DNA of 64,000 nt from contig CAVVAY010000013.1 of the NCBI GenBank assembly GCA_963746465.1, positions 124,001 to 188,000 of the forward strand, in the 5' to 3' direction. Positions 53,095 to 61,600 of this stretch are shown here, piece by piece. The stretch comes from CAVVAY01 sp963746465. GTDB taxonomy: Bacteria > Actinomycetota > Actinomycetes > JACCUZ01. The first letter of the stretch is position 1, and every line of letters starts with the position of its first letter. The position numbers were made by a program, and so were the translations under genes. The notes beneath the pieces were generated by a model. That model did no database searches and was not told the origin of the DNA. It worked only from the letters and a program-made list of their open reading frames with translations.

Positions 53095-53110
53095 CCGAAC
53101 ACCTGTTCGA
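53095..53110. promoter_or_regulatory. SOS (LexA) box between recA and a sigma factor gene
   Basis: CCGAACACCTGTTCGA, core identical to box 1 at lexA. It lies 139 bp upstream of recA (leftward) and 106 bp upstream of the rightward sigma gene, in a 259-bp divergent region. No second box is seen nearby. Confidence 0.9.
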
Positions 53111-53215
53111 CCCCGTGAAGGTCCATCGCGACACGCCGTACCGGACGGCAACCTTGCGACGTACCTGGTGCGTCCAGGTCATGATCGAGGAAGAGCTGAG
53201 GAGGCGAGCCGAGCC

Positions 53216-53728
53216 GTGGACGCTGCCGAGCGGGAGGCGTTCGACGCTTTCGCCCGCGGCCGGATGCGCGAGCTGCTGCGCTTCGCCCACGTGCTCACCG
53301 GCGACCCGCACCGCGCCGCCGACCTCGTGCAGGACGCGCTCGAGCGCACCCTGCTGTCCTGGCACCGGGTCGAGCGCAAGGACGACCCGGAGGCCTACGT
53401 GCGGCGGGCCATCGTCAACCGGCACATCAGCGTCTGGCGGCGCACCCGCCGCGAGCAGCTCGTCGCCGAGACCCCGGAGCACGGTCACGATGTCCCGGCC
53501 GGCCGGGACGACGAGCTGTGGACGGCGCTGGCGACCCTGCCACCGCGGCAGCGCGCCGTGATCGTCCTCCGGTACTACGAGGACCTCACCGAGGCCGACA
53601 CCGCCGCCGCCCTGGGCTGCTCGGTCGGCACCGTGAAGAGCCAGGCGCACAAGGCCCTGACCCGGCTGCGTGCGCAAGCGACGTCCCGTGACGTCGCCGA
53701 CCCCGGAGGGATGCCGTCATGGACCTAG
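53216..53728 (+). CDS. SigE-type ECF sigma factor
   Basis: 170 residues from GTG 53216, with AGGAGG about 11 nt upstream; upstream codons of the same frame look random. Region 2 reads AFARGRMRELLRFAHVLTGDPHRAADLVQDALERTLLSW and region 4 has LATLPPRQRAVIVLRYYEDLTEADTAAALGCSVGTVKSQAHKALTRLR. The short form without extra domains is the SigE/SigM-like actinomycete class. The stop lies 10 nt inside the next gene, a membrane-tethered propeller, so the pair is coupled. Possible SOS control through the box at 53095. Confidence 0.9.
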   Translation: MDAAEREAFDAFARGRMRELLRFAHVLTGDPHRAADLVQDALERTLLSWHRVERKDDPEAYVRRAIVNRHISVWRRTRREQLVAETPEHGHDVPAGRDDELWTALATLPPRQRAVIVLRYYEDLTEADTAAALGCSVGTVKSQAHKALTRLRAQATSRDVADPGGMPSWT

Positions 53729-54954
53729 AGCGCGAGCTGCGCGACGTCCTCACCAGCGAGCGGCGCACCCTGCCGGCGTCCCTGGTGCCGCTCGAGCGGG
53801 TGCACGCCCGGGCCGCCCGGCGGCGCACTCGACGCAGGGTCGCGGCCGGTGCGGTGGCGCTGGTCGCGGTGGTCGCTGTGGCCGTCCCCGTCGGCATCGG
53901 GCTGAGCAGCGGACCCGACCGGGCACCGGTCGCGGACACCTCCCCCACCCCGACGGCCAGTGAGTCGCCCGACCCGACCCCCAGCGACTCGCCGAGCCCG
54001 GCACCGTCCGGTCTGCCGTGGGACGGCAAGCTGCCGCTCTCGGTCACGGCCACGAGTACCAGGACCTTCGTGGTGCTGGGCGGTGTCGGGGGCCCGTGCC
54101 CGTCGGGGTGCCTGCGGCTGACGCAGAGCAATGACGGGGGCCGGACGTTCACCGCGCTGCCGCTGCCGGCAGAGCTCGGGCAGACCGGGACGGTGCCGTC
54201 GCAGGACGGTGTCCAGTCGGTCCGGTTCGGCAGCGGCGAGGACGGCTGGCTGTTCGGCGGCGACCTGTGGTCGAGCCACGACGGCGGCTACTCCTGGACG
54301 CAGCAGTCGCTTCCCGGCCCTGTCGTCCGGCTGGAGGCGGCCGCAGGCTCGGCCTGGGCCCTGGTCGGCTCGGGCAAGGACGACGACCGCCTGCAGCTCT
54401 GGTCCTCCCCGGTCGGCGCCGACGACTGGGCCAGGGTCCCGGATGTCTTCGTGACCGGCCCGGCGGACCTCTCGGTGCAGGGCAGGCGGGTCGTCGTGCT
54501 CGGCGCGCAGGACTCCCGCCTGTGGGTGGGCGGTACCGCAGGCTTCGCCGAGCACCCGAGCCCGTGCCCCGGGGCGACCAGCGTCCGGATGTCGTCGGTC
54601 GGCTCGATCTGGGCGACCTGCGGCACGGGGATGTCAGCCGCGCTGCACGTGTCCGACGACGGCATCACGTGGGCGGGCGTCCCGGTCCGCAGCGACAGCG
54701 GAGCCTTGCCCAACGGCCTCGTGGTCGGCGCCCGGACCGACGGCGACGCGATCGTGTACGCCAGCGAGGCCGGGTCCTTCCAGCGGCTCTCGGTCGACGG
54801 CACGCTGTCCGACCTCGCCTCCCCGCCGCCCAGCGGCACCAGCGGGGAGCTCATCGCCTTCACCACGCCCCAGGTGGGGTACGCCGAGGTCGGGGGCACG
54901 CTCTACCGCACCGACGACGGCGGCGACACCTGGCGCGACCTGACCCTCCGCTGA
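53719..54954 (+). CDS. Membrane-anchored Asp-box beta-propeller protein coupled to the sigma factor
   Basis: 411 residues from ATG 53719. Residues 1-40 are basic and cytoplasmic (ERELRDVLTSERRTLPASLV), 41-62 one membrane helix, 65-100 a Ser/Pro/Thr linker. The rest is a sialidase-like propeller with Asp-box repeats S-x-D-G-G-x-T/S-F/W: SNDGGRTF, SHDGGYSW, SDDGITW and TDDGGDTW. Position after an ECF sigma gene with a 10-nt overlap and the membrane topology suggest a sensor/anti-sigma-like partner, although no zinc-binding anti-sigma motif is present. Function inferred only from context. Confidence 0.75.
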   Translation: MDLERELRDVLTSERRTLPASLVPLERVHARAARRRTRRRVAAGAVALVAVVAVAVPVGIGLSSGPDRAPVADTSPTPTASESPDPTPSDSPSPAPSGLPWDGKLPLSVTATSTRTFVVLGGVGGPCPSGCLRLTQSNDGGRTFTALPLPAELGQTGTVPSQDGVQSVRFGSGEDGWLFGGDLWSSHDGGYSWTQQSLPGPVVRLEAAAGSAWALVGSGKDDDRLQLWSSPVGADDWARVPDVFVTGPADLSVQGRRVVVLGAQDSRLWVGGTAGFAEHPSPCPGATSVRMSSVGSIWATCGTGMSAALHVSDDGITWAGVPVRSDSGALPNGLVVGARTDGDAIVYASEAGSFQRLSVDGTLSDLASPPPSGTSGELIAFTTPQVGYAEVGGTLYRTDDGGDTWRDLTLR

Positions 54955-54958
54955 GCCC

Positions 54959-55150
54959 TCAGCGTTTGGCGGCGGGGACCTCGAGGCCCTCGCAGACCGC
55001 ACGCCATACCTCGATGGTCGGCTCCCCCGCCGCAAGCGCCTGGGCGGGCGTCCGTCCGCCGAGCTCGCTGAGGACGTGCAGCTCGACGACCGAGTCGGCG
55101 TGCGGCCCGAAGACCGCACGCATCCGGTCCCAGAAGTCCGTCACGCGCAC
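54959..55150 (-). CDS. DUF3046 family small protein
   Basis: 63 residues: MRVTDFWDRMRAVFGPHADS, VVELHVLSELGGRTPAQAL, then GEPTIEVWRAVCEGLEVPAAKR. This is the full DUF3046 pattern, a small actinobacterial family commonly found beside recA. Its function is unknown. It is tail-to-tail with the propeller gene (4 bp between stops). Confidence 0.9.
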   Translation of the reverse strand: MRVTDFWDRMRAVFGPHADSVVELHVLSELGGRTPAQALAAGEPTIEVWRAVCEGLEVPAAKR

Positions 55151-55170
55151 CGTCCCAGTATCGCCTGCTG

Positions 55171-55671
55171 TCAGCAGACCTGTCGCAGCCGGCCGGTGTC
55201 CAGGTCGTACACGAACCCGCCCACCGTCAGGTTGTCGAGGTAGGGCCAGGACCTGACCCGCTGCACGTCCTGGCGCAGCGCCGCCTCCTGGTCGTCGGTG
55301 GTGAGGAAGCCGATGCTCCGGGTGTCCGGCCCGCCCGCGTCCCGGATGGCCCGGTGGATGTCCGCCTCGTCGCCGCCGGCCATCCGGCAGCCGGTGTGCG
55401 CGACGACCATCACCCGCTCGACGCCCAACAGGTAATGGGCCAGAGCCAGGGTGCGCAGCACGTCGTCGGTCACCCTGGCACCGGCGTTGCGCAGGATCTT
55501 GGCGTCACCCGGCGAGAGCCCGAGCATGTTCAGCGGGTCGATCCGCGAGTCCATGCAGGTGAGCACCGCGAGTCCCCGGGCGGCGACTGCCTCCAGGCCC
55601 CCGTGCTGGTAGCGCGCGGCATAGTCCTGGTTGGCACCCAGTACGTCGGCGAACACGTCATCGGTCGGCAC
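55171..55671 (-). CDS. Beta-class carbonic anhydrase
   Basis: 166 residues. The zinc ligands are visible: Cys in LAVLTCMDSRIDP with its Asp-Arg dyad, and the H-x-x-C in VVAHTGCRMAG. It interconverts CO2 and bicarbonate in the cytoplasm. The length matches the short plant-type bacterial subgroup. It is followed at 55150 by DUF3046 in the same direction. Confidence 0.92.
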   Translation of the reverse strand: MPTDDVFADVLGANQDYAARYQHGGLEAVAARGLAVLTCMDSRIDPLNMLGLSPGDAKILRNAGARVTDDVLRTLALAHYLLGVERVMVVAHTGCRMAGGDEADIHRAIRDAGGPDTRSIGFLTTDDQEAALRQDVQRVRSWPYLDNLTVGGFVYDLDTGRLRQVC

Positions 55672-55701
55672 GCCCGGAAGCCTAGAGCGCGCGCTCCCGG
55701 C

Positions 55702-56532
55702 TCAGGTCAGCAGCAGCTTCTCCAGCCGGCGGCCGGTGACCAGCACACCCACCAGGCCAAGACCCAGCAGCACGGTGACGTGCACGAACGACCCCGCGCT
55801 GACGGTGCCCGTGGTGAGCTCCCGCAGCAGCGTCGCCGAGTGGTAGAGCGGCGAGCAGCGCACCACCCACTGCAGGGACTCGGGGTAGACCGACAGCGGG
55901 TAGAAGGTCGCCGAGAACAGGAACAGCGGCAGCTGCACGAGGGTGATGTAGCTGAAGTCCTGCCACGAGCGCATGAACGTGGTGCACGCGGTGCCCAGCG
56001 CGGCGAAGGCGAAGCCGGTCAGGACGACGACCGGCAACGCGAGCAGGGCCCACCAGGACGAGATGAGCCCCATCAGCAGCATCACGAGGATGAACGACAC
56101 GGAGTACATCGAACCGCGGGCGAGTGCCCAGGTGATCTCGCCGACTGCTACATCGACCGGCGTCACCGGGGTCGCCAGCACGGCGTCGTACAGCTTGTTG
56201 TACTTCAGCTTGAAGAACAGGCCGAACGTCGCGTCGATGATCGCGCCGTTCATGGCGCTGGCCGCAAGCATCGCGGGCGCGACGAACGCGGTATAGGTGA
56301 CCACCTGGCCACCTGGCAGTGCGACGTCGCCGACCAGCTTCGACACCCCGACGCCGATGGAGAAGAGGTAGAAGACCGGCTCCAGGAAGCCGGACACCAG
56401 CACCAGCCACTCGCGCCGGTAGACCCGGGCGTTGCGCTCGACGAGGTAGCGGGCACCCCCAGTGCCGACGAATCGGGTGAGCACCGGCGGGGTGACGCGC
56501 AGGGACGACGGCGCGACGGTCGGGGCGCTCAC
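55702..56532 (-). CDS. ABC-2 type permease, drug exporter
   Basis: 276 residues from GTG 56530-56532, which overlaps the stop of the next permease (GTGA). About six membrane segments with the ABC-2 signature (WWALLALPVVVLTGFAFAALGTACTTFMRSWQDF) and the FSATFYPLSVYPESLQWVVRCSPLYH block. It pairs with the permease below and the ATPase at 57356, forming a DrrABC-like exporter of drugs, lipids or sugars. Confidence 0.9.
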   Translation of the reverse strand: MSAPTVAPSSLRVTPPVLTRFVGTGGARYLVERNARVYRREWLVLVSGFLEPVFYLFSIGVGVSKLVGDVALPGGQVVTYTAFVAPAMLAASAMNGAIIDATFGLFFKLKYNKLYDAVLATPVTPVDVAVGEITWALARGSMYSVSFILVMLLMGLISSWWALLALPVVVLTGFAFAALGTACTTFMRSWQDFSYITLVQLPLFLFSATFYPLSVYPESLQWVVRCSPLYHSATLLRELTTGTVSAGSFVHVTVLLGLGLVGVLVTGRRLEKLLLT

Positions 56533-57359
56533 GTGACCAGCCGCCGGCTGAAGGTGCGCAGCGCGAACGCGAAGCCGCCAGCCGTCCACAGCAGCAGGTA
56601 GGCGACGTGGCCCAGCGACGAGCCCCACGACACGGTGCCGAGCGCGAGGTCGCGGCACAGGTCGACGCCGTGCCAGAGCGGCGTCAGGTAGGCCAGCGGC
56701 TCGAGCCAGCCCGGCAGCTGCGAGACCGGGAAGAACGTCCCGGAGAACAGGAACATCGGCATGATCACGAACCGGAACAGCAGGGCGAAGCCGCTGTCGG
56801 TCTCGAGGGTGGCGGAGTAGCCGAAGATGCCCGGCGCGAACGCCATGCCGGTCAGCACCGCGGCCGGGAGGCAGAGCAGCGCCCACCACGAGTGGAACGT
56901 GCCGAACAGACCCATGACGACGAGGAAGACGGCGGCGCTGATCGCCAGCCGCACGGCGACCCACAGCAGGTGACCGGCCAGTGCGTCGCGGACGCGCAGC
57001 GGGGTGGCGAGCTGTGCGTGGTACTGCTTGGCCCACTTGATGGCGCCGAGCACCGGGTAGCTGGACTCGAACGTGGCCTGCTGCATGATCGACGCCGCGA
57101 GCAACCCGGGCGCGATGAAGTCGAGGTAGTCGACGCCGCCCAGCGTCGAGGCCTGCGCGCCGCTGTCGACGATCGAGCCCAGGCCCAGACCCATCGCGGC
57201 GAGGAAGCCCAACGGCGTGAGCACGGTGTTGGCCCAGGTGCCCCGCCAGGTACGCCGGAACTGGACCCGCCAGAAGTCCACCGCCCGTCCGATGAGGGCC
57301 AGCGGAGACGGAGCCGGCGGCAGTCCGGGTACCTGGCTGGTGGCCGTCGTGCTGGTCAC
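56529..57359 (-). CDS. ABC-2 type permease, drug exporter
   Basis: 276 residues, similar to the permease at 55702 in length and topology. It has the ABC-2 block FLFSGTFFPVSQLPGWLEPLAYLTPLWHGVDL and an N-terminal RTWRGTWANTVLTPLGFLAAMGLGLG. It overlaps both neighbours by 4 nt, so three genes are translated as a unit: ATPase, this permease, then 55702. Substrate unknown. Confidence 0.9.
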   Translation of the reverse strand: MTSTTATSQVPGLPPAPSPLALIGRAVDFWRVQFRRTWRGTWANTVLTPLGFLAAMGLGLGSIVDSGAQASTLGGVDYLDFIAPGLLAASIMQQATFESSYPVLGAIKWAKQYHAQLATPLRVRDALAGHLLWVAVRLAISAAVFLVVMGLFGTFHSWWALLCLPAAVLTGMAFAPGIFGYSATLETDSGFALLFRFVIMPMFLFSGTFFPVSQLPGWLEPLAYLTPLWHGVDLCRDLALGTVSWGSSLGHVAYLLLWTAGGFAFALRTFSRRLVT

Positions 57360-58318
57360 TCGATCAGGCTCCGCCCGGTGAGCCGCAGGAAGACGTCCTC
57401 GAGGCTGCTGCGCCGCACGAGAACGGACTGCGGCTGGATGCCGCCGTGGTGCAGCTCGGTCACCGTGCTGTCGCCGTCGTCGCTGTAGAGGAGCACCCGG
57501 TCGGGCAGCACCTCGACCCGCTCGACAAGCGCGTGCAGCGGCCGCTCCGGCTCAGCGACGAGGCCCTCGACCTTCTCGCCCTGCGCCTCGGTCTCGTCGG
57601 CGGGGAACCGGAGCTCGACGACCTCGCGGGTAGACCACTCGCGGATCAGGGAGAGCGGGGACCCCTCGGCGGCGATGCGCCCGCCGTCCATGACCACGAG
57701 CCGGTCGCAGAGCTGTTCGGCCTCGTCCATGTAGTGGGTGGTGAGGACCAACGTGACGCCGCGCTGCTTGAGCCGGAACAGCCGGTCCCAGACCACGTGG
57801 CGCGCCTGCGGGTCGAGGCCGGTGGTCGGCTCGTCGAGCAGCAGCAGGTCGGGGTCGTTGACCAGTGACCGGGCGATGGTGAGCCGCCGCTTCATCCCGC
57901 CGGACAGCGGCTCGACCTGGCTGCCGGCCCGTTCCTCGAGCTGCACGAACTCGAGCAGCTGTCGCGCCCGGTCGGTCGCCGCCCGCCGCGACATCCCGAA
58001 GTAGCGGCCGTAGACGACGAGGTTCTCGAGGACGGACAGCTCGAAGTCGAGGGTGTCCTCCTGCGGCACGACCCCGAGCCGGGCCCGGATCCGGGGCCCG
58101 TCGACCGCCGGGTCGTGCCCGAGCACCCGCAGGGTGCCGGCGGTGATCGGCGAGACGCAGCCGATCATGCGCATCGTCGAGGACTTGCCGGCGCCGTTCG
58201 GGCCGAGGAAGCCGAAGGCCTCGCCCCGGGAGACCTCGACGTCGATGCCGTCGACCGCGGTGAAGTCACCGAAGCGCTTCACCAAGCCGCGGGCGAGGAC
58301 CAACGGTTCGTTCGGCAC
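57356..58318 (-). CDS. ABC transporter ATPase (DrrA/NodI-like)
   Basis: 320 residues from GTG 58316-58318. Walker A is FLGPNGAGKSSTMRMI; the signature LSGGMKRRLTIARSLV; Walker B LLLLDEPTTGLDPQARHVVWD; and the H-loop TTHYMDEAEQL. The C-terminal extension (residues about 235-320) carries a DrrA-like regulatory region ending in RSSLEDVFLRLTGRSL. It energises the two permeases downstream. The upstream side holds the palindrome at 58382. Confidence 0.93.
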   Translation of the reverse strand: MPNEPLVLARGLVKRFGDFTAVDGIDVEVSRGEAFGFLGPNGAGKSSTMRMIGCVSPITAGTLRVLGHDPAVDGPRIRARLGVVPQEDTLDFELSVLENLVVYGRYFGMSRRAATDRARQLLEFVQLEERAGSQVEPLSGGMKRRLTIARSLVNDPDLLLLDEPTTGLDPQARHVVWDRLFRLKQRGVTLVLTTHYMDEAEQLCDRLVVMDGGRIAAEGSPLSLIREWSTREVVELRFPADETEAQGEKVEGLVAEPERPLHALVERVEVLPDRVLLYSDDGDSTVTELHHGGIQPQSVLVRRSSLEDVFLRLTGRSLIE

Positions 58319-58381
58319 GGTTGCCGACCCTAGACCGACCCCCCGACAGCGTTCGACCCGATTTGCGCGACCTTCTCCTCC

Positions 58382-58433
58382 GTGATCATGAAGGCTTCGT
58401 CCCGCACTTGCGGGGACGAAGCTTCATGATCAC
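58382..58433. repeat. Large imperfect palindrome in a divergent intergenic region
   Basis: Two 24-nt arms around ACTT: the outer 12 bp GTGATCATGAAG pair perfectly with CTTCATGATCAC, and the inner arms (GCTTCGTCCCGC and GCGGGGACGAAG) pair with one bulge on each side. It sits in the 141-bp space between two divergently starting genes, where no terminator is expected, so it is either a mobile intergenic palindrome or a structured leader/attenuator. I do not see a second copy in this window. Confidence 0.7.
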
Positions 58434-58459
58434 CGGCTCTGACCGGGCACACTGGGGGC

Positions 58460-58654
58460 ATGGCGGACGACGAGGACGGCCCGGCAGCAGCGGCGCCGCC
58501 CGCGAAGGGCCGCTTCACCGCGCTGCCGCCACGGATCCCGCTCGAGGACACCGTCGAGGTGATCGACGCCAGCGCCGCGGCGACCGACGCCGAGAAGGAC
58601 GAGAACCGCGAGGTCGCCTGGCGCTGGGGCATGGGGATCGCCCCGGGCGGCTGA
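58460..58654 (+). CDS. Small acidic hypothetical protein upstream of lhr
   Basis: 64 residues from ATG 58460. Features are an acidic start (MADDEDGPAAAAP), KGRFTALPPRIPLEDTVEVID in the middle, and REVAWRWGMGIAPGG at the end. The Trp-rich C-terminus and composition suggest an actinobacterial small protein conserved with lhr, but I do not recognise the family. It is 40 bp upstream of lhr on the same strand and just downstream of the palindrome. Confidence 0.6.
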   Translation: MADDEDGPAAAAPPAKGRFTALPPRIPLEDTVEVIDASAAATDAEKDENREVAWRWGMGIAPGG

Positions 58655-58694
58655 CCGGCCGACATCTGTCGGTGCCGTCGGCGAGGATGACCCG

Positions 58695-61600
58695 GTGACC
58701 GGGTTCAGCGCAGCGACGCAGGCGTGGTTCGACGCGTCGTTCCGCGCGCCCACGGCCGCCCAGCAGGGCGCCTGGGCCGCCATCGGCGCCGGCCGCAACG
58801 CCCTGGTGGTCGCCCCCACCGGGTCAGGCAAGACCCTCGCCGCGTTCCTCTGGTCGATCGACCGGCTGGCCAGCGAGCCCGCTCCCGCAGAGCCCCAGCG
58901 GCGGTGCCGGGTCCTTTACGTGTCGCCGATGAAGGCCCTGGCCGTGGACGTCGAGCGCAACCTGCGCTCACCTCTGGCCGGCATCCGGCACGCCGCCACG
59001 CGGCTGAGCCTCCCGGAGCCGGACCTCACCGTCGGCGTCCGGTCCGGGGACACCCCGGCCGACGAGCGCCGGCGGTTCCTGCGCACCCCGCCCGACATCC
59101 TCATCACCACGCCGGAGTCGCTGTTCCTGCTGCTCACGTCGCAGGCCCGCGAGTCGCTGCGCGGCGTCGAGACCGTCATCGTCGACGAGGTGCACGCGGT
59201 GGCCGGCACCAAGCGCGGCGCCCACCTCGCTCTCTCCCTCGAGCGGCTCGACCACCAGCTCGAGCGTCCCGCCCAGCGGATCGGGCTGTCGGCCACCGTG
59301 CGCCCGGTCGAGGAGGTCGCCCGGTTCCTCGGCGGCCCGCACGACGTCGAGGTGGTGCAGCCGCCGAGCAGCAAGACCGTCGAGCTCGAGGTCGTCGTGC
59401 CGGTCGAGGACCTCGGCGAGCTCGGCCAGACCACCGGCGAGGTCAGCGGCTCCGCGGCGGGAGAGGAACGCCGTACGTCGATCTGGCCGCACGTCGAGGA
59501 ACGCATCGTCGACCTGGTCGAGGCGCACCGGTCGACCATCGTGTTCGCCAACTCGCGGCGGCTGGCCGAGCGGCTGTGCGCCCGGCTCAACGAGATCCAC
59601 GAGCAGCGGGTGACCGGCCGCGAGCTGGCGGCCGGCGGCGAGGTCCAGCCGGCGCAGATCATGGCGCAGTCCGGTGCCTCGCTGGGCGCCGTGCCCGAGC
59701 TGGCCCGGGCCCACCACGGCTCGGTGTCCAAGGAGCAGCGCGGCCAGATCGAGGAGGCGCTCAAGGCCGGCCGGCTGCCCGCCGTGGTCGCCACGTCCTC
59801 CCTCGAGCTCGGCATCGACATGGGAGCGGTCGACCTCGTCATCCAGGTCGAGTCCCCGCCGTCGGTGGCCAGCGGGCTGCAGCGCGTGGGCCGAGCCGGC
59901 CACCAGGTGGGTGCGGTCTCCCGCGGTGTCATCTTCCCCAAGTACCGCGGTGACCTGGTGCAGACCGCCGTCGTCGCCGAGCGGATGCGGGCCGGCCAGA
60001 TCGAGTCGCTGCGCTACCCGCGCAACCCGCTCGACGTGCTCGCCCAGCAGGTGGTCGCGATGGTGTCGCTGGACGAGTGGGACGTCGAGGTGATGTACGA
60101 CGTCGTGCGCCGTGCCGCGCCCTACGCCTCGCTGCCCCGCAGCGCCTTCGAGTCGGTGCTCGACATGCTGGCCGGCCGCTACCCCTCCGACGAGTTCGCC
60201 GAGCTGCGCCCGCGCCTGGTCTGGGACCGGGTCGGCGGCACCCTGACCGGCCGCCCCGGCGCGCAGCGGCTCGCGGTCACCAGCGGCGGCACGATCCCCG
60301 ACCGCGGCCTGTTCGGCGTCTTCCTGGTCGGCGACAAAAAGAGCCGGGTCGGTGAGCTGGACGAGGAGATGGTCTACGAGTCGCGGGTCGGTGACGTCTT
60401 CACCCTCGGCTCGACCTCGTGGCGGATCGAGGACATCAGCCACGACCAGGTGCTCGTCACGCCGGCACCGGGGCAGCCCGGGCGGCTGCCGTTCTGGAAG
60501 GGCGACACCCTGGGCCGGCCGGTCGAGCTGGGCCGGGCACTGGGCGCGTTCACCCGCGAGCTCGGCGGGCTCTCGACCGGCAAGGCCCGCGAGCGGGTGA
60601 TGGCCGCCGGCCTCGACCGCTGGGCTGCCGACAACCTGCTGGCCTACCTCGACGAGCAGCGCCAGGCGACCGGTCACCTGCCCGACGACCGCACCATCGT
60701 GGTCGAGCGGTTCCGCGACGAGCTGGGCGACTGGCGGGTCGCGATCCACTCACCGTTCGGGTCGCAGGTGCACGCGCCCTGGGCGCTGGTGGTCGCGGCC
60801 CGGCTGCGCGAGCGGTACGGCGTCGACGTGCAGGCCATGCACGCCGACGACGGCATCGTGCTGCGGCTGCCCGACATCGAGATCGACAACGCGATCGAGT
60901 CCTCGGAGTCTGCGGCGCGCACGGGCACCGAGATGGCCGTCGTCGAGCCGGACGACGTCGAGCCGCTGGTGACTGCCGAGGTCGGAGGGTCGGCGCTGTT
61001 CGCGTCCCGGTTCCGCGAGTGCGCCGCCCGGGCGTTGTTGTTGCCGCGGCGCAACCCGGGCCGCCGGTCGCCGCTGTGGCAGCAGCGGCAGCGCTCGGCG
61101 CAGCTGCTGTCGGTGGCCAGCGACTACGGTTCGTTCCCCGTCGTTCTCGAGACGATGCGCGAGTGCCTGCAGGACGTGTTCGACGTGCCCGGGCTGGTCG
61201 GACTGATGCGCGAGGTCCAGGAGCGCTCGGTGCGCTTCGTCGAGGTCGAGACCCAGCAGCCGTCGCCGTTCGCCCGGTCGCTGCTGTTCGGCTACGTCGC
61301 GCAGTTCCTCTACGAGGGCGACTCGCCGCTGGCCGAGCGCCGCGCGCAGGCGCTGTCGCTGGACGCGACGCTGCTGGCCGAGCTGCTCGGCCAGCAGGGG
61401 TACGGCGGGCTGCGCGAGCTGCTCGACCCGGACGCCATCGCCTCCCTGGCGCGCGACCTGCAGCGGATGTCCGAGGACCGACGGGCGCGTGACGTCGAGG
61501 GCGTCGCCGACCTGCTGCGGGTGCTCGGACCGCTGAGCACGGCCGAGGCCGTGGAGCGCGGTGCGACGCCGGCCTGGCTGGCCCAGCTCGAGGAGGCTCG

